A program made the translations under genes and the position numbers. DNA of 64,000 nt. Source: Puccinellia tenuiflora (Eukaryota; Streptophyta; Magnoliopsida; Poales; Poaceae). Positions 34,035 to 43,991 of the stretch are shown here, piece after piece. The stretch lies in assembly GCA_012064385.1 (NCBI GenBank), contig QRDG01001345.1:513023-577022 (forward strand), written 5' to 3'. The notes beneath the pieces are model-generated. The model worked only from the letters and a program-made list of their open reading frames with translations. It was not told where the DNA came from and ran no database searches. Position 1 is the stretch's first letter. The number at the start of each line of letters is the position of its first letter.

Positions 34035-35530
34035 GTCCAAACCGATGGAAAACAAATATAGGCAATGCGTTGATATCTAAACACATTCACGCTAACCAAA
34101 TCATAGGTGCATAAAATTGAATCGATTCTCTGCTGGAGGGCCCAGCTTAGCGTTACCGTACCCATGTCATGTGATGCAAATCATGCAACCTTGCAGGATA
34201 TGCTGACATGCATTGCATGATGCATCATGAATTGAGTTGATATAGTTGAAAGGCAGACATGAGTCCATGTCTGATCTGAGCCACGTAGCATGCCCAACGG
34301 ACCAGTGCTTGTGCACTTACTAGGCGCGGCTTGTCGCGCGCCATCATTTGATTCAAAAAAATATTTTGTTCGTAATTCTCATGTATTAATACAGATTAAT
34401 GAAAATTCGGTTAATATCTCAGGCATGAATATAAGCAACATAGAAAGATAATGACATACAAACGTTGAGAGCACTGATAACATATCTGGGTTAAATCAGA
34501 TAGTTATTTACAGAAGACTGAACAATGCAGTGAAGTTGGAGCATAAGGAGGTTCGGTAGGTTCATACTAAGAAAACATAGTGCTATATAAACCAAGTTGC
34601 ATCATAAGGTTTGGATAATTAGATGGGGTTCATCAGCTCAAGCAGAAAGAGGCTTGCAAACCGCTTGAAGCAGCATGAACATTGAAAAGTGAACCGATCA
34701 TGGCCATCAGCAAAGTAGCACCGATAGACTATATTCAGAGGCAGAAACAAATAATCCTGCAAGACGATGTATGTAGTCAGGTACAGTAACCTAAAATCAT
34801 AACAAAAAGAATCAATCATATATGTCAAGACCACCTCAGTAACAATCATGGCATGGAAGGTAACAGAGGTGTTAAACCGGTACTTTTAATAAACAATACA
34901 AATATTATGTAGCTATCTCCATACTTAAGAAGCTAAACTAGGGGTTGCGTCCACCAGAAAATCCCAATTAGATGCAAGAGGCGAATGTGTAAGATAGTAG
35001 CTGTAGCAAGGCTTGGATTTTTAATGTAGATTTCTTAACTAACGTGAAACCGGAGCCATGCACAACGCCATGCCGTGGTGAGAAGAATGCCACCAGCACA
35101 GCCATCCATCTTTTGTTTCCCATCCGCCATCTCCATCCTTTGGATGATAGCCTGTAGATCATACATGAATAAGCGGGTGGGTGACAAAATTAAAATGTTT
35201 CTGGCCAAGTACGTAGAAATACACAAAGTAAGCCATTAATCACAACAAACACAACCATGCAAGAAATTAGCACCACCAAGAACAGTATATCTCATATATG
35301 CGACTCGCTCTACCATCACACCAATCTGACATCACTCATGGGAAAGAAACAAACCAAAGACCAAGAGGGAGTGAAGCCATACATGTTGTCGATTGGTGTG
35401 ATGTCAGTTTCAAAAGCACGGCTTGCCGCGCGCCAAATGTTAATTCTTAATTATTTTGTCTGTAATCCTCATGTATTGTACATGTTAACAAAAGATGGGT
35501 GAGGTAACAACTATATATAGGAAAAATGCT
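34035..35530. other. intergenic AT-rich stretch, possible gene fragments
   Basis: No complete gene is seen. Two minus-strand frames have vaguely protein-like wording (34760-34619 with YRCYFADGHDRFTFQCS; 35175-35035 with LQAIIQRMEMADGKQKMDGC), but I recognise neither. A phrase of about 20 bp with GGCTTGTCGCGCGCC (34328) and GGCTTGCCGCGCGCC (35420) is repeated 1.1 kb apart, together with the AT-rich sequence that follows it. Confidence 0.35.
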
Positions 35531-35881
35531 TCCTACTCCCGGGTGTAGCTAAACCCATATCTAAATACCACCGTACGGAAGTATATGTGATACTTTATCG
35601 GTTTGAGTATGTTCATATACTATATCTAAGATACTTCATACCAAGTTACGTGAAAAAATTGAAAGTGGGTATATAATTTACATTATATTAAATATACTGT
35701 CATATTTGTATGTAAAAAAAGTTGTATGTGTAAAAATTATACATATTACCTATAAAGTAATATCTATACTTTCTAAATAGTCATACATAATTTATACTAC
35801 ATGTAGATACTTTCCGGTATAATAGATAACTCCTAAATTGTGAGAAAACGTATGTGGATGTAGCTACACCCGGATGCACCC
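35531..35881. mobile_element. MITE next to TATATA, unclassified
   Basis: A 350-bp AT-rich element has terminal repeats ACTCCCGGGTGTAGCTA on the left and GTAGCTACACCCGGATGC on the right (inverted match CCGGGTGTAGCTA). It is preceded by CTATATATAGG. There is no coding capacity. It resembles in layout the MITEs beside TA microsatellites at 57325 and 59733. Confidence 0.6.
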
Positions 35882-36168
35882 GGCTAGGCCCGCTCGCGTA
35901 GTACGCGCCCTAAAAAACCGTCGCATGCGACGTAAAAAGATTCTGTGGCGCGTGCGCCCACGCAGCAGGACCTCATCCACCCGAACCCACCCACGATCGT
36001 GCTTGTGTGACGTAAAAAATGGTAGGGAAACGTAATAGTAGGATCAGAAGAGATTTTTCAGTCCGTAGCTGTACTTGCCCGATCTTAAACCTAAGGTCAA
36101 CCTAATTACAATCAACCCACAGGCCTGAGCCCACCTGAGCCATTTCCGTAACATAAAGAATTGACTGC

Positions 36169-38436
36169 GCCATGGCCGAGAATAACCAGAGTGGTAAGTG
36201 GAGAGAGCCAAGTCGAAGGAGCTCTCGCGACCATGGCGTGATGCCGGCGCCGCCGGCCTGATCTCCTCCGGCCAGCCTCCGCTCCCGCCGCCGTGTCCAG
36301 ATCCGCCCCCCCCCCCCCCCCCCCCACGGCGCCCTCTCTCCAGCCCGCTGCGCGGCATGTAGGGGCTGGGCGTGTTGACGTCGCGGCGCTCTCTGTGTTC
36401 CTTGCCTTGTCCTCATGCTCGACCTCGACCCGTCCGTGTCCAGCGCCTCCGCTCGGGCCGCCGAGCTCGCCGCGGCCGTCCTCGCCTCCCGCAGGTCGGA
36501 TCCCGCCGTCCGTGGTCGGATTCTTGTCAAGCGCTCGCCGCGTCGCGCCCCCTCAGGCCAACCACCGCCGCCGGCGCACGCGCCCATGGCGAGGGCAGGC
36601 TCGCCCGGCGTGGCGAGCGAGGGGCTCCGGCGCCACGCCCATCTGTCCCTCGTCTCCAAGGTCTGCTCGGAGCTGGAGGCCCACCGAGGCATCGTCGACC
36701 GCGACCTCGGCCGCCAATCCCCTTCCGTCGCCGAGTTTGGCCCCAAGCTCAGGGTGCACGACTTCGAGGTGCCGGAATGCCTCGCCCGCACCCTCCACAC
36801 CGTCTTCCGCGCCAGTTCCAAGGAGGAGGGTGCTGGGGACCCGGAGCTTCACCGTGCGGCCGCCATGGCCCCGTTGCCCGCCGCCTCGGCTCCCCTGTCG
36901 GATGGACAGCTTGGGTCCGACCCTGCCGTGGTGGTAGCGGGCCTTGGTTCCTTGTTGCTGCCGCCGGCTGCCTCGGGCGGCCCGGTTTGTGCGGAGGTGA
37001 GGTCCGTCGAAGGCGACGACGGCGCCAATAGTGTTGTTTCCAGCTCGGCTCCCGGCAACGATGTGCGCCATGTTGAGGAGGCTCCCGCGGAGCCCTGTGT
37101 TGGCCTCTCTGCTGCTGCCGCTCCAGGTGATGAGGAAGGTCGGGTGCAGGTTGGTCGGGGCGGCCGTCCCGACCGCGCGCCATCGTCTCCACATTGGGAT
37201 GAAGGTCTCGACCGTGCTCTCGCCTTCAAGCGTTGGGCGCGTGGAAGGTGTTTTCGGTGCCTTGAGCATGGCCACCAGGTCAGCACATGTCGAGGGCCCT
37301 TCAGATGTATCCGATGTAATCGCCCTGGTCATCGGGAGAGGTTCTGTCGTGCTCGCTCTCCGGTTGCTCGGGACCGCTCTCCAGCTGCTCGCGCTTGCTC
37401 TCCGGTCACTCGTGCTCCTAACAAGCGAAGCCGCTCTCCGTCCGTCCAGACTTGTCCTCCGACGCATGTGTCGGTGCCGCCAAGATCCCCTGCTGGGTGT
37501 TCCAAGGATTCCCATGACGAGGCATTTTTGGACTCTGCTTTTGAATCTCAGCTTGCTCTGTTGCGCATGGAGTTCCTTCAGAAGGTTGAGCTGCTTCGTT
37601 GTGAGCTGCACGATGCCCTTGCCAACCTTCAGGCTACATCAGTTGTGGCTTTGCCGGCCGAATTCCAGATTGGTTCCGTTGATGAGGGGACTAAATGCTT
37701 CTTTGGAGAATTTTCTCCCCGTGCTCTGCATGCGACGTCGTCTGTCCTTGAGAATGTTGTCATCTCTGAGGTTGTGGCTCCTGTTGTGGAGATGTTGCCT
37801 GAGCTGCAGGATCCTTGTGGCGAATCACCTATGGTGCTTCCGATTGAGCTGGGTTCAGTGGAGTCTTCGGTGGTGGACATGGCGCCAGTTCCACCTCCGT
37901 CTGAGTCCTGCCAGCTGGCCTCCTCTGTGGATAGTGGAGGTTTGATTGCTTCTGGCACTTTATGTTCCTTGAGTGACCAGGTTGATGATGCAGCTATGTT
38001 GGCGTCTAACTCTGAGGCTCTGTTTGGCAAAGAGATTTGCGACTTGCTTGTCAATTTAGAGGCGGCTTGCCCTGGATATGGCAAGGATATTGCTTGCGTC
38101 CTGGCGGGAACAGCTTCGGACGGTGTTTGCATGAAGGTGGAGAAGTCTCTTAGAAGGAGGGTAAGAAAGAAGCTTGGTGTCGCAAGGAAAGCTTCCGCCT
38201 TTTCTTGATTGTTGAGCCAATTTGCGGTTGTTGTCACTTGGGTTCGCTGTTGTGGTTGGGCGAGTAGTTGTTAGCTTGTGGTTGTGGCTCGCTTTAGGTG
38301 TTGCTCCCGGTGACGGTGTGGGTTTCGTGGTGTTGGTTGTATGGTTTTTGCCCGGTTTTTTCCGCTAATAAACCGGGTATCTTCTTCTTAATTAATGAAT
38401 AAGGCAAAGCTTTTGCCTTTCGTTTCAAAAAAAAAA
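36169..38436 (+). mobile_element. ORF1-only LINE-like retroposon
   Basis: AAAGAATTGACTGC occurs at 36155-36168 and again at 38437-38450, directly after a poly(A) run, giving a target duplication of 11-14 bp (the As are ambiguous with the tail). The 3' end (AAACCGGGTATC, then AATGAATAAGGCAAAGC and TTTCGTTTCAAAA) matches grass L1-type LINE tails. Only one ORF, the zinc-knuckle protein, is present; no endonuclease or reverse transcriptase is seen. It must have been mobilised in trans. A 20-C run lies in the leader (36306-36325). Confidence 0.85.
36415..38208 (+). CDS. CCHC zinc-knuckle, ORF1-like protein
   Basis: The frame is intact, 597 codons, from ATG at 36415 to TGA before 38208. The N-terminal part is Ala/Pro/Ser-rich. 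Residues about 275-310 hold two consecutive CX2CX4HX4C knuckles (CFRCLEHGHQVSTC and CIRCNRPGHRERFC), the nucleic-acid-binding motif of LINE ORF1 and gag proteins. Arg/Ser-rich segments follow (RSPVARDRSPAARACSP), then a possible coiled coil (LALLRMEFLQKVELLRCELHDAL). The C-terminus is basic (RRRVRKKLGVARK). Role inferred: RNA binding in retroposition. Two shorter upstream ATGs (36241, 36358) open tiny frames. No protein family beyond the knuckles is recognised. Confidence 0.75.
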   Translation: MLDLDPSVSSASARAAELAAAVLASRRSDPAVRGRILVKRSPRRAPSGQPPPPAHAPMARAGSPGVASEGLRRHAHLSLVSKVCSELEAHRGIVDRDLGRQSPSVAEFGPKLRVHDFEVPECLARTLHTVFRASSKEEGAGDPELHRAAAMAPLPAASAPLSDGQLGSDPAVVVAGLGSLLLPPAASGGPVCAEVRSVEGDDGANSVVSSSAPGNDVRHVEEAPAEPCVGLSAAAAPGDEEGRVQVGRGGRPDRAPSSPHWDEGLDRALAFKRWARGRCFRCLEHGHQVSTCRGPFRCIRCNRPGHRERFCRARSPVARDRSPAARACSPVTRAPNKRSRSPSVQTCPPTHVSVPPRSPAGCSKDSHDEAFLDSAFESQLALLRMEFLQKVELLRCELHDALANLQATSVVALPAEFQIGSVDEGTKCFFGEFSPRALHATSSVLENVVISEVVAPVVEMLPELQDPCGESPMVLPIELGSVESSVVDMAPVPPPSESCQLASSVDSGGLIASGTLCSLSDQVDDAAMLASNSEALFGKEICDLLVNLEAACPGYGKDIACVLAGTASDGVCMKVEKSLRRRVRKKLGVARKASAFS

Positions 38437-38978
38437 AAAGAATTGACTGCTGACATAAGAAATCATGAGGCTAACGTAACACATGGACAGTAGCACTAAT
38501 TTATCCTATGTGCAGCATTCATCTACACACCAGCATAACTTGTATTTGGCCGGTTCTGAGGTGACAACGTAGATGTGCTTGCAAGAATTTGCCAGCCTGA
38601 TTACACAACCATATGAAAATCGCATGATAATATGGCTTAATGTGCCATCAAAACGGCGCCATGGCCAAATGCCACATAAGAATACTAAGGGTGTGTTTGG
38701 TTGAGCTGTAGATTCCTGAAAATCAGCTGTGAAGAATCTGCTGTGGAAAATCTGCTGTGAGCTGACAACTGTGGGAAAGCTGGAAGCTGTTTGGTTAGAA
38801 CAACTGTGAACTGTGCATTCGATAGGAAATGTCTTTAACACCCCTGAGGGTCTGAGAGCAAATATATATGCTAATTAATCGCAGAACAACGATTTGTGCA
38901 TTGTTTGGCGTCAAACGGATCTTTTTGGCAAATTTTACATATACTAATATTTCATACATACTAATATTTTACAAAAGG

Positions 38979-39237
38979 CATGGTTCAACACTTGATGTTC
39001 CATCGACATAACTACAAAAGACATGTATACTAATATTTCATACATACTAATATTTTACAAAAGACATGGTTCAACACTTGATGTTCGCCATCGACATAAC
39101 TACAAAAGACATGGTTCAACACTTGATGTTTGCCATCGACATAACTACAAAAGACATGGTTCAACACTTGATGTTCGCCATCGACATAAGTACAAAAGAC
39201 ATGGTTCAACACTTGATGTCGCCATCGACATAACTAT
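38979..39237. repeat. 45-bp minisatellite in Harbinger subterminal region
   Basis: CATGGTTCAACACTTGATG starts at 38979, 39065, 39110, 39155 and 39200. The last four are exactly 45 bp apart. An 86-bp larger unit duplicates the ACTAATATTTCATACATAC segment before the first copies. Because 45 is a multiple of three, both strands show repetitive open frames that are not genes. Confidence 0.95.
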
Positions 39238-39238
39238 C

Positions 39239-40533
39239 CTAGGTCGCTCTCGCAATAAACAAGGCATTCGCTATCATGTCACGAATGGTGTTCATGGTCA
39301 CCTCGTTCTCCTCTTCTGGAATGTCATCTCCTTGTGCTTGTGTCGTTGCTTGTGCCACTTCAGGCATATAGTCCTCATCCTCATCACATTTATCAAATTC
39401 CTCATCCTCCAATTTGCTATCACGGATGAAATTGTGCAAAGCCATGCAAGCAATAATTATATGCTTCTTTGTACGGGGTGAGAAACTTGGCATAGCCTTC
39501 AATATGTGCCACTTTTGTTTCAGGACCCAAATGCACGCTCAATGACATTGCGAAGGGACGAATGCAGAAAATTAAATATCTCAAACTTCCCTTGAGGCGC
39601 ACGCTGACGTCGGATACGGAATTCCGGTAGATGATATGTACTCCCCTTGAAAGGAGCAAGGTATCCAGTTCGGTTTGGATAACCGGAATCGACAAGATAG
39701 TATTTGCCTGAAAAAATACAAGTTAACACCAAGAAAATAATAAGAGAGACCACGTATTGAAGTACATAGGACATTTTTCTACCTTTTGGAGGCACTGGAA
39801 ACTGATCTGCAAATTTTGCTAATGCGTGATTGAGGATTCGAGTGTCATGTGCAGAGCCCGGCCAACCAGCAACCACAAAGGTAAACCTCATGTCAAAGTC
39901 AAATATAGCAAGGACATTTTGAGAAGTATACCCGTGCCTACATGTGTGGTTAACCACCCGCTCTTCAGGAACCGAAACTGGGACATGTGAACCATCTGTA
40001 GCACCAATAGCACCTTTAAAATGAGGCCAGAAGCGACTATCTTTAACCTTTGCATGCTCATTACTGAAAGTAGCATCTCTCGGCTTGATGTTATCCTTTG
40101 CTAATTTTCGCAAAGACAACAACACTTCTTTAAACTTCATATGAACTGTCCACAATGACCTAACAAAGCGGTTCTCAGCTTGCGCAAATGCTTGGGGGCC
40201 TCCAACAATCCATAAAAACATGGCAAGTGACTCAATGGATGAAACATTGTTTGTTGACTTCAAACCGTAGGATGAGACAAGCATATCATGTAGTGTCATG
40301 AAAACCTTCGGGGTCATCCTAAACATCTTATAAAAATATCTAGGACGACCCAAGCACTCTGTGACCCACTCAATTCCAGTTTGTTGAGCATCTCTATAAG
40401 CACTTTTCTCATAATACCTCTCAGTGTAGAGATTACCTAAGTGACCAAGGGTAGCAGCCTGTTTGGTCAACTCAGCTAGAAGTAGTAGTCCCTCTTGTGC
40501 CCTTTTAACTACTTCTTCCTTGTGTGCCTCCAT
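39239..40533 (-). pseudogene. PIF/Harbinger DDE transposase (DDE_Tnp_4 type)
   Basis: This is the transposase that cuts and rejoins element ends. The minus-strand frame starts MEAHKEEVVKRAQ at 40533. An HTH-like N-terminal region has FYKMFRMTPKVFMTLHDML. The catalytic core has GAIGATDGSHVPV (first Asp), VVAGWPGSAHDTRI (second Asp), YYLVDSGYPNRTGYLAPF and NVIERAFG (Glu). A 75-bp GT-AG intron at 39708-39782 happens to be open in frame. A one-base deletion in the G-run near 39525, just after the catalytic Glu, shifts the frame. The expected KQKWHILKAMPSFSPRT and ACMALHNFIRDS continue in the next frame to a stop at 39239. Confidence 0.9.
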
Positions 40534-40814
40534 CTACACAAAGCAAAAACAGCAGGGTCACATTAAGATGATGACGTCAACAATGCGCCATCATGGCAAG
40601 AAAATCACATACATAAGCAAATACTTTTGTAAGAATTCAAACATAAGAAATTGGTCCAGCAATACAATCATAAGCAAATTGTTCACCATTCAAACATAAG
40701 GAAATATGGTTCCAAGCATACAAATGTAATCAAATTGTTTCAAACAGAAGCAAACATGGTTTCAAACATTACAGACATAAGAAAATAGATATTGCAACAT
40801 GGCAACTAGAGGGT

Positions 40815-41775
40815 TCACATCATCTTCCTCATCTCCTTCTCATGTTCCCTCTTTAGCAAATGGAGTCTTCCATCATTTGTTTCAAGCAAGCCGAAAACTT
40901 CTCTAAATTCAGGCTTCATGATAAGAAATGTGGCTGTATGCATCTTCCATCCCACATTCTTTAACTATGGACAATGCCTCTTTAATACTTGGAACTTGGT
41001 TGATTTGAGTAGGAGCTGATGAAGCTTCAACACTTGATGCTATCTTGACCGCTGAAGTTTCTATATGCGAGCATGTTTGCTTGAACAATCTTAAGAATGG
41101 ACTTTTTCCTTCTTTCTCACCAATAATAATTTTGTCTCTCTTGCGCTTCTTCTCATTTTTTTCTTCAAAGGCGCCAACTTCATCTCTCCAATGTCATATG
41201 TTTTCTCTTCTACAACCGCTTTATCCTCACTTGAATCAGACAAAACTCCAGGGGTGGAAGCAGTTGCCCCATTGACATGTGCTTTGTCAAACATGATCTC
41301 TAGGGCATCCAAGTTATCCAGTCCACGCTTTTTGAACTGCACATGCTTGCATTTCCTTCCACTACTCGGATCATGACATCTCTGAAATATAATGCTCAAC
41401 TTTATTACTTCCAACAAATCAACAAGACAAAATAAATGACCATAATGTAACCATATTTGCCACTTACCACAAGATGTTCTTTCCACCATCCTTCATCACA
41501 CTCCACAGTATGGTTCTCATAATCATATCCTAGTCCAGTTGCATCATGTTTCAATTCCATAAAACATGTATAGCTTCTTTTCAGATTATCCCATTTGTTT
41601 TTAGTTGCAAATGCTCTAACTTTCTCCCAGATTTTTCTGCAAATTTATCTTCAAGGTTCTTCCACCCGACTTTATTTAGATGGCCTAAGGGCCTGTGCCC
41701 AGCAAGAACCTCTTCTTTACAAATGTCACAAAAATGCTTGATATTTGCCTTATCCCATACAGCCTTCTCACCCAT
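40815..41775 (-). pseudogene. Harbinger ORF1, Myb/SANT-like DNA-binding protein
   Basis: In PIF/Harbinger elements this partner protein binds DNA and helps transposase act. It starts MGEKAVWDKANIKHFCDICK at 41775 and has the Myb_DNA-bind_3 wording (FCDICKEEVLAGHRPLGHLN, GWKNLEDKFAEKSGRKLEHL). A one-base shift at about 41597 breaks the next helix. After an intron (about 41460-41380, GTAAGT donor), exon 2 encodes a Lys-rich tail (KRGLDNLDALEIMFDKAHVN). Further frameshifts lead to a C-terminus reading HLLKREHEKEMRKMM with a stop near 40815. Confidence 0.8.
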
Positions 41776-42682
41776 ACTTCAATCACACAAAAACCAATTA
41801 CTTTAGCTAATATGCAACAATATCATATGCTGGAAAATATAACATCACACCAATATGTACAGATTGTAGAACGAACATGCATCTTCCTACAATCATTTTC
41901 ACAAACAGCTAGCAAGCGAACACCAAACATATTTCTGGAGGAGAAAAAATTCCTATATATGACTGGACCATACACATAATCAGTGATGTATATCACAAAT
42001 AATTTATCATACGTTGGCATCATAGATTGCAAAGACTGCACAATAAAAAAAAACAAAGAAAAAACAGGAGGTGAGCAAGCACGGGATGGAGGAGGAACGG
42101 GATGGGAAGGAGGGAGAGGAGGGAAGAGAAGAGGGCCATACCTTTCAGGCTGCACAGGTGGATTTCCGGCCGGCCGGTCTCAGGAGCCGTACGCGGAGGC
42201 GCGGCGCGACGAACTGGATCTTGGAGCGGCCAGGGCGCGACGACTCGGAGGATGGTGCCCGGCGTCGTTCGTGGAGTAGAAGGGCGGCCGACGAGGGGAA
42301 AAGGAGGGGCGAGCTGCTGGTCGTCGACTGCTGCTGGCAAGCCGCCGGGGGCCGTCGGGGCTGGGCCGGCGAGGGGAAACCCTAGCGCGCCGCCTCGTCC
42401 TGTTTCTGTCTGGATGGGTTCGTGCTTGGGGGAAATGAACGAGAGGTGAGGGGAGGAACCAATCGAACCGGCCAGTTTCACTTGCTAGTGGCAGTGGTGG
42501 GTAAATATTGGTTTTTTGGTTCGCTGTGACGCGCTGGAATCTGGGGTTCGGGCCGATTCGAGTTTGTACTGCGAAAATCTGCTGCGTTCGCTGAATCGGT
42601 GTTGGATAGAAACCCCTTTGGTTGGGATTCTAGATTCCTGAACGTGAATCTGCTCCAGGAAGCTGAACCAAACACGCCCTAA

Positions 42683-43991
42683 TATGGTGAGTAATTTCTA
42701 TCCACGTTTATATTACAAAGCTAGTAAGCTACACCTTTTCACATTTACATCGAGTTGTCAGTAAAATGATAGAATTTGTGCAATGATCTTCATCACTTCA
42801 GTTAAATCAGCTAGAAGGCAGGCTTGTGCAGTTGTGCCTCTTGAGTCTTGAGTGATAGGAGTGCAGGCGTCATGCTGGTTTCTTCCCTATTGCCAAAAAT
42901 TGCCAGCTATTTCTCCTCTTAGTAGGGAGTAATTTGCATTTGGTGCCTAAAAGGGCGGATAAAATTAGGCATCCAAAAAGTTTGTAAAGCGACACGCAGA
43001 GATAAATAAATTAAAAAAAACCTTTAACCAAATAGAGCACACAAGAACAAAATCATATGCCTAAAACGTAAGATATATATTTCTGGTGAAAAAAGTGCAT
43101 AATCTAAGTTACTAGCTCTCCCCCTTCTCACTGAACCAATCCAGAGTCATGCATTCTGAAACAAAGAAGACACATGGACTAATACAAAATTACAAAGTAC
43201 AATTTACAATACATATATGCAGTTATAAAAAGAATAGATTTGACTAACCAGTTTCAAAAGGAACACCCCAAAAAGCCTAACATCCCCTAGTACTGCCAAA
43301 TATTTAAACACACCGGAGCTAGCTACTCCTCAACTAAAAAATTCAGAACTGGTGTCAATCGATAAAACCCGTACAAAACTGCCAAATAATTTCGTTTTTT
43401 ACTACCCAAACAATCAATGGACTAGCACGCAAAAACAAGTACCGTTGAATTCAGAATTCAATTAATTCATAAGATTCTAGTCGTCAATAAATAAATCGAT
43501 GTGCTTGTAAAGCTACAAAGAAACTAGAGAGAGCTAGAGAGAGGTGATATGGCTGACCCTTGTGAGGTGAAGTATAATAGCATTGACCTACAAGTTTGAA
43601 AACTGCATAGTTCATACGCTAAAAATTACAATCTGTTCTGCTAATGCTTAACTGCATGTACTTTTTGTAAATCTTGTCAAGACAATATCATGCAAGATTT
43701 TCAAGATTCCATTTCATCTGACAAAGGCTATCGTTACTGTGGTTCTGCACTCTTATGTCATCTTCAAGAAGAGGAAATAAATTACGAGCTAATATGTATA
43801 GTCTCCACAAGAACGGGACACAAATTTGTGATTCAAGGTTTTTTTTCACGGTGTACACCAATAACAAACAGCCAGCTCGTACATTCAAATCCAAACATAA
43901 AAGAAAAAACTCAAACGTGTGGATGTTGATCAAGAACATGAGAACAGGACAGAAGTTCAAGAGAATGGCAAACATCTAAACAAAACTAGTA
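42683..43991. other. intergenic AT-rich stretch, no gene seen
   Basis: There is AT-rich sequence with only short frames of random character. No terminal repeats, splice structure or RNA gene was recognised between the Harbinger right end and the Helitron 3' end. Confidence 0.5.

Larger units (their letters stand above)
38699..42679 (-). mobile_element. PIF/Harbinger transposon, two ORFs, near-complete
   Basis: Terminal inverted repeats GGGTGTGTTTGGTT (left) and AACCAAACACGCCC (right) are flanked by TAA on both sides (38696-38698, 42680-42682). Subterminal sequences AGATTCCTGAA and TGAATCTGCT occur near both ends. Inside, on the minus strand, lie a Myb/SANT-like ORF1 (40815-41775) and a DDE transposase ORF2 (39239-40533), with a GC-rich leader at 42070-42480. 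Length 3,981 bp fits a full plant PIF element. Frameshifts in both genes suggest it is no longer autonomous. Confidence 0.93.

Noticed and set aside
36102..37611. Minus-strand and alternate-frame ORFs (up to 352 codons) overlapping the zinc-knuckle gene
   Set aside because: They are shadows of a GC-rich gene on the plus strand; only the plus frame has CCHC motifs and a matching poly(A) and target duplication.
39023..39481. 152-codon plus-strand ORF with repeated YKRHGSTLDV
   Set aside because: Produced by the 45-bp minisatellite, whose period is a multiple of three, and by the antisense of the transposase C-terminus.
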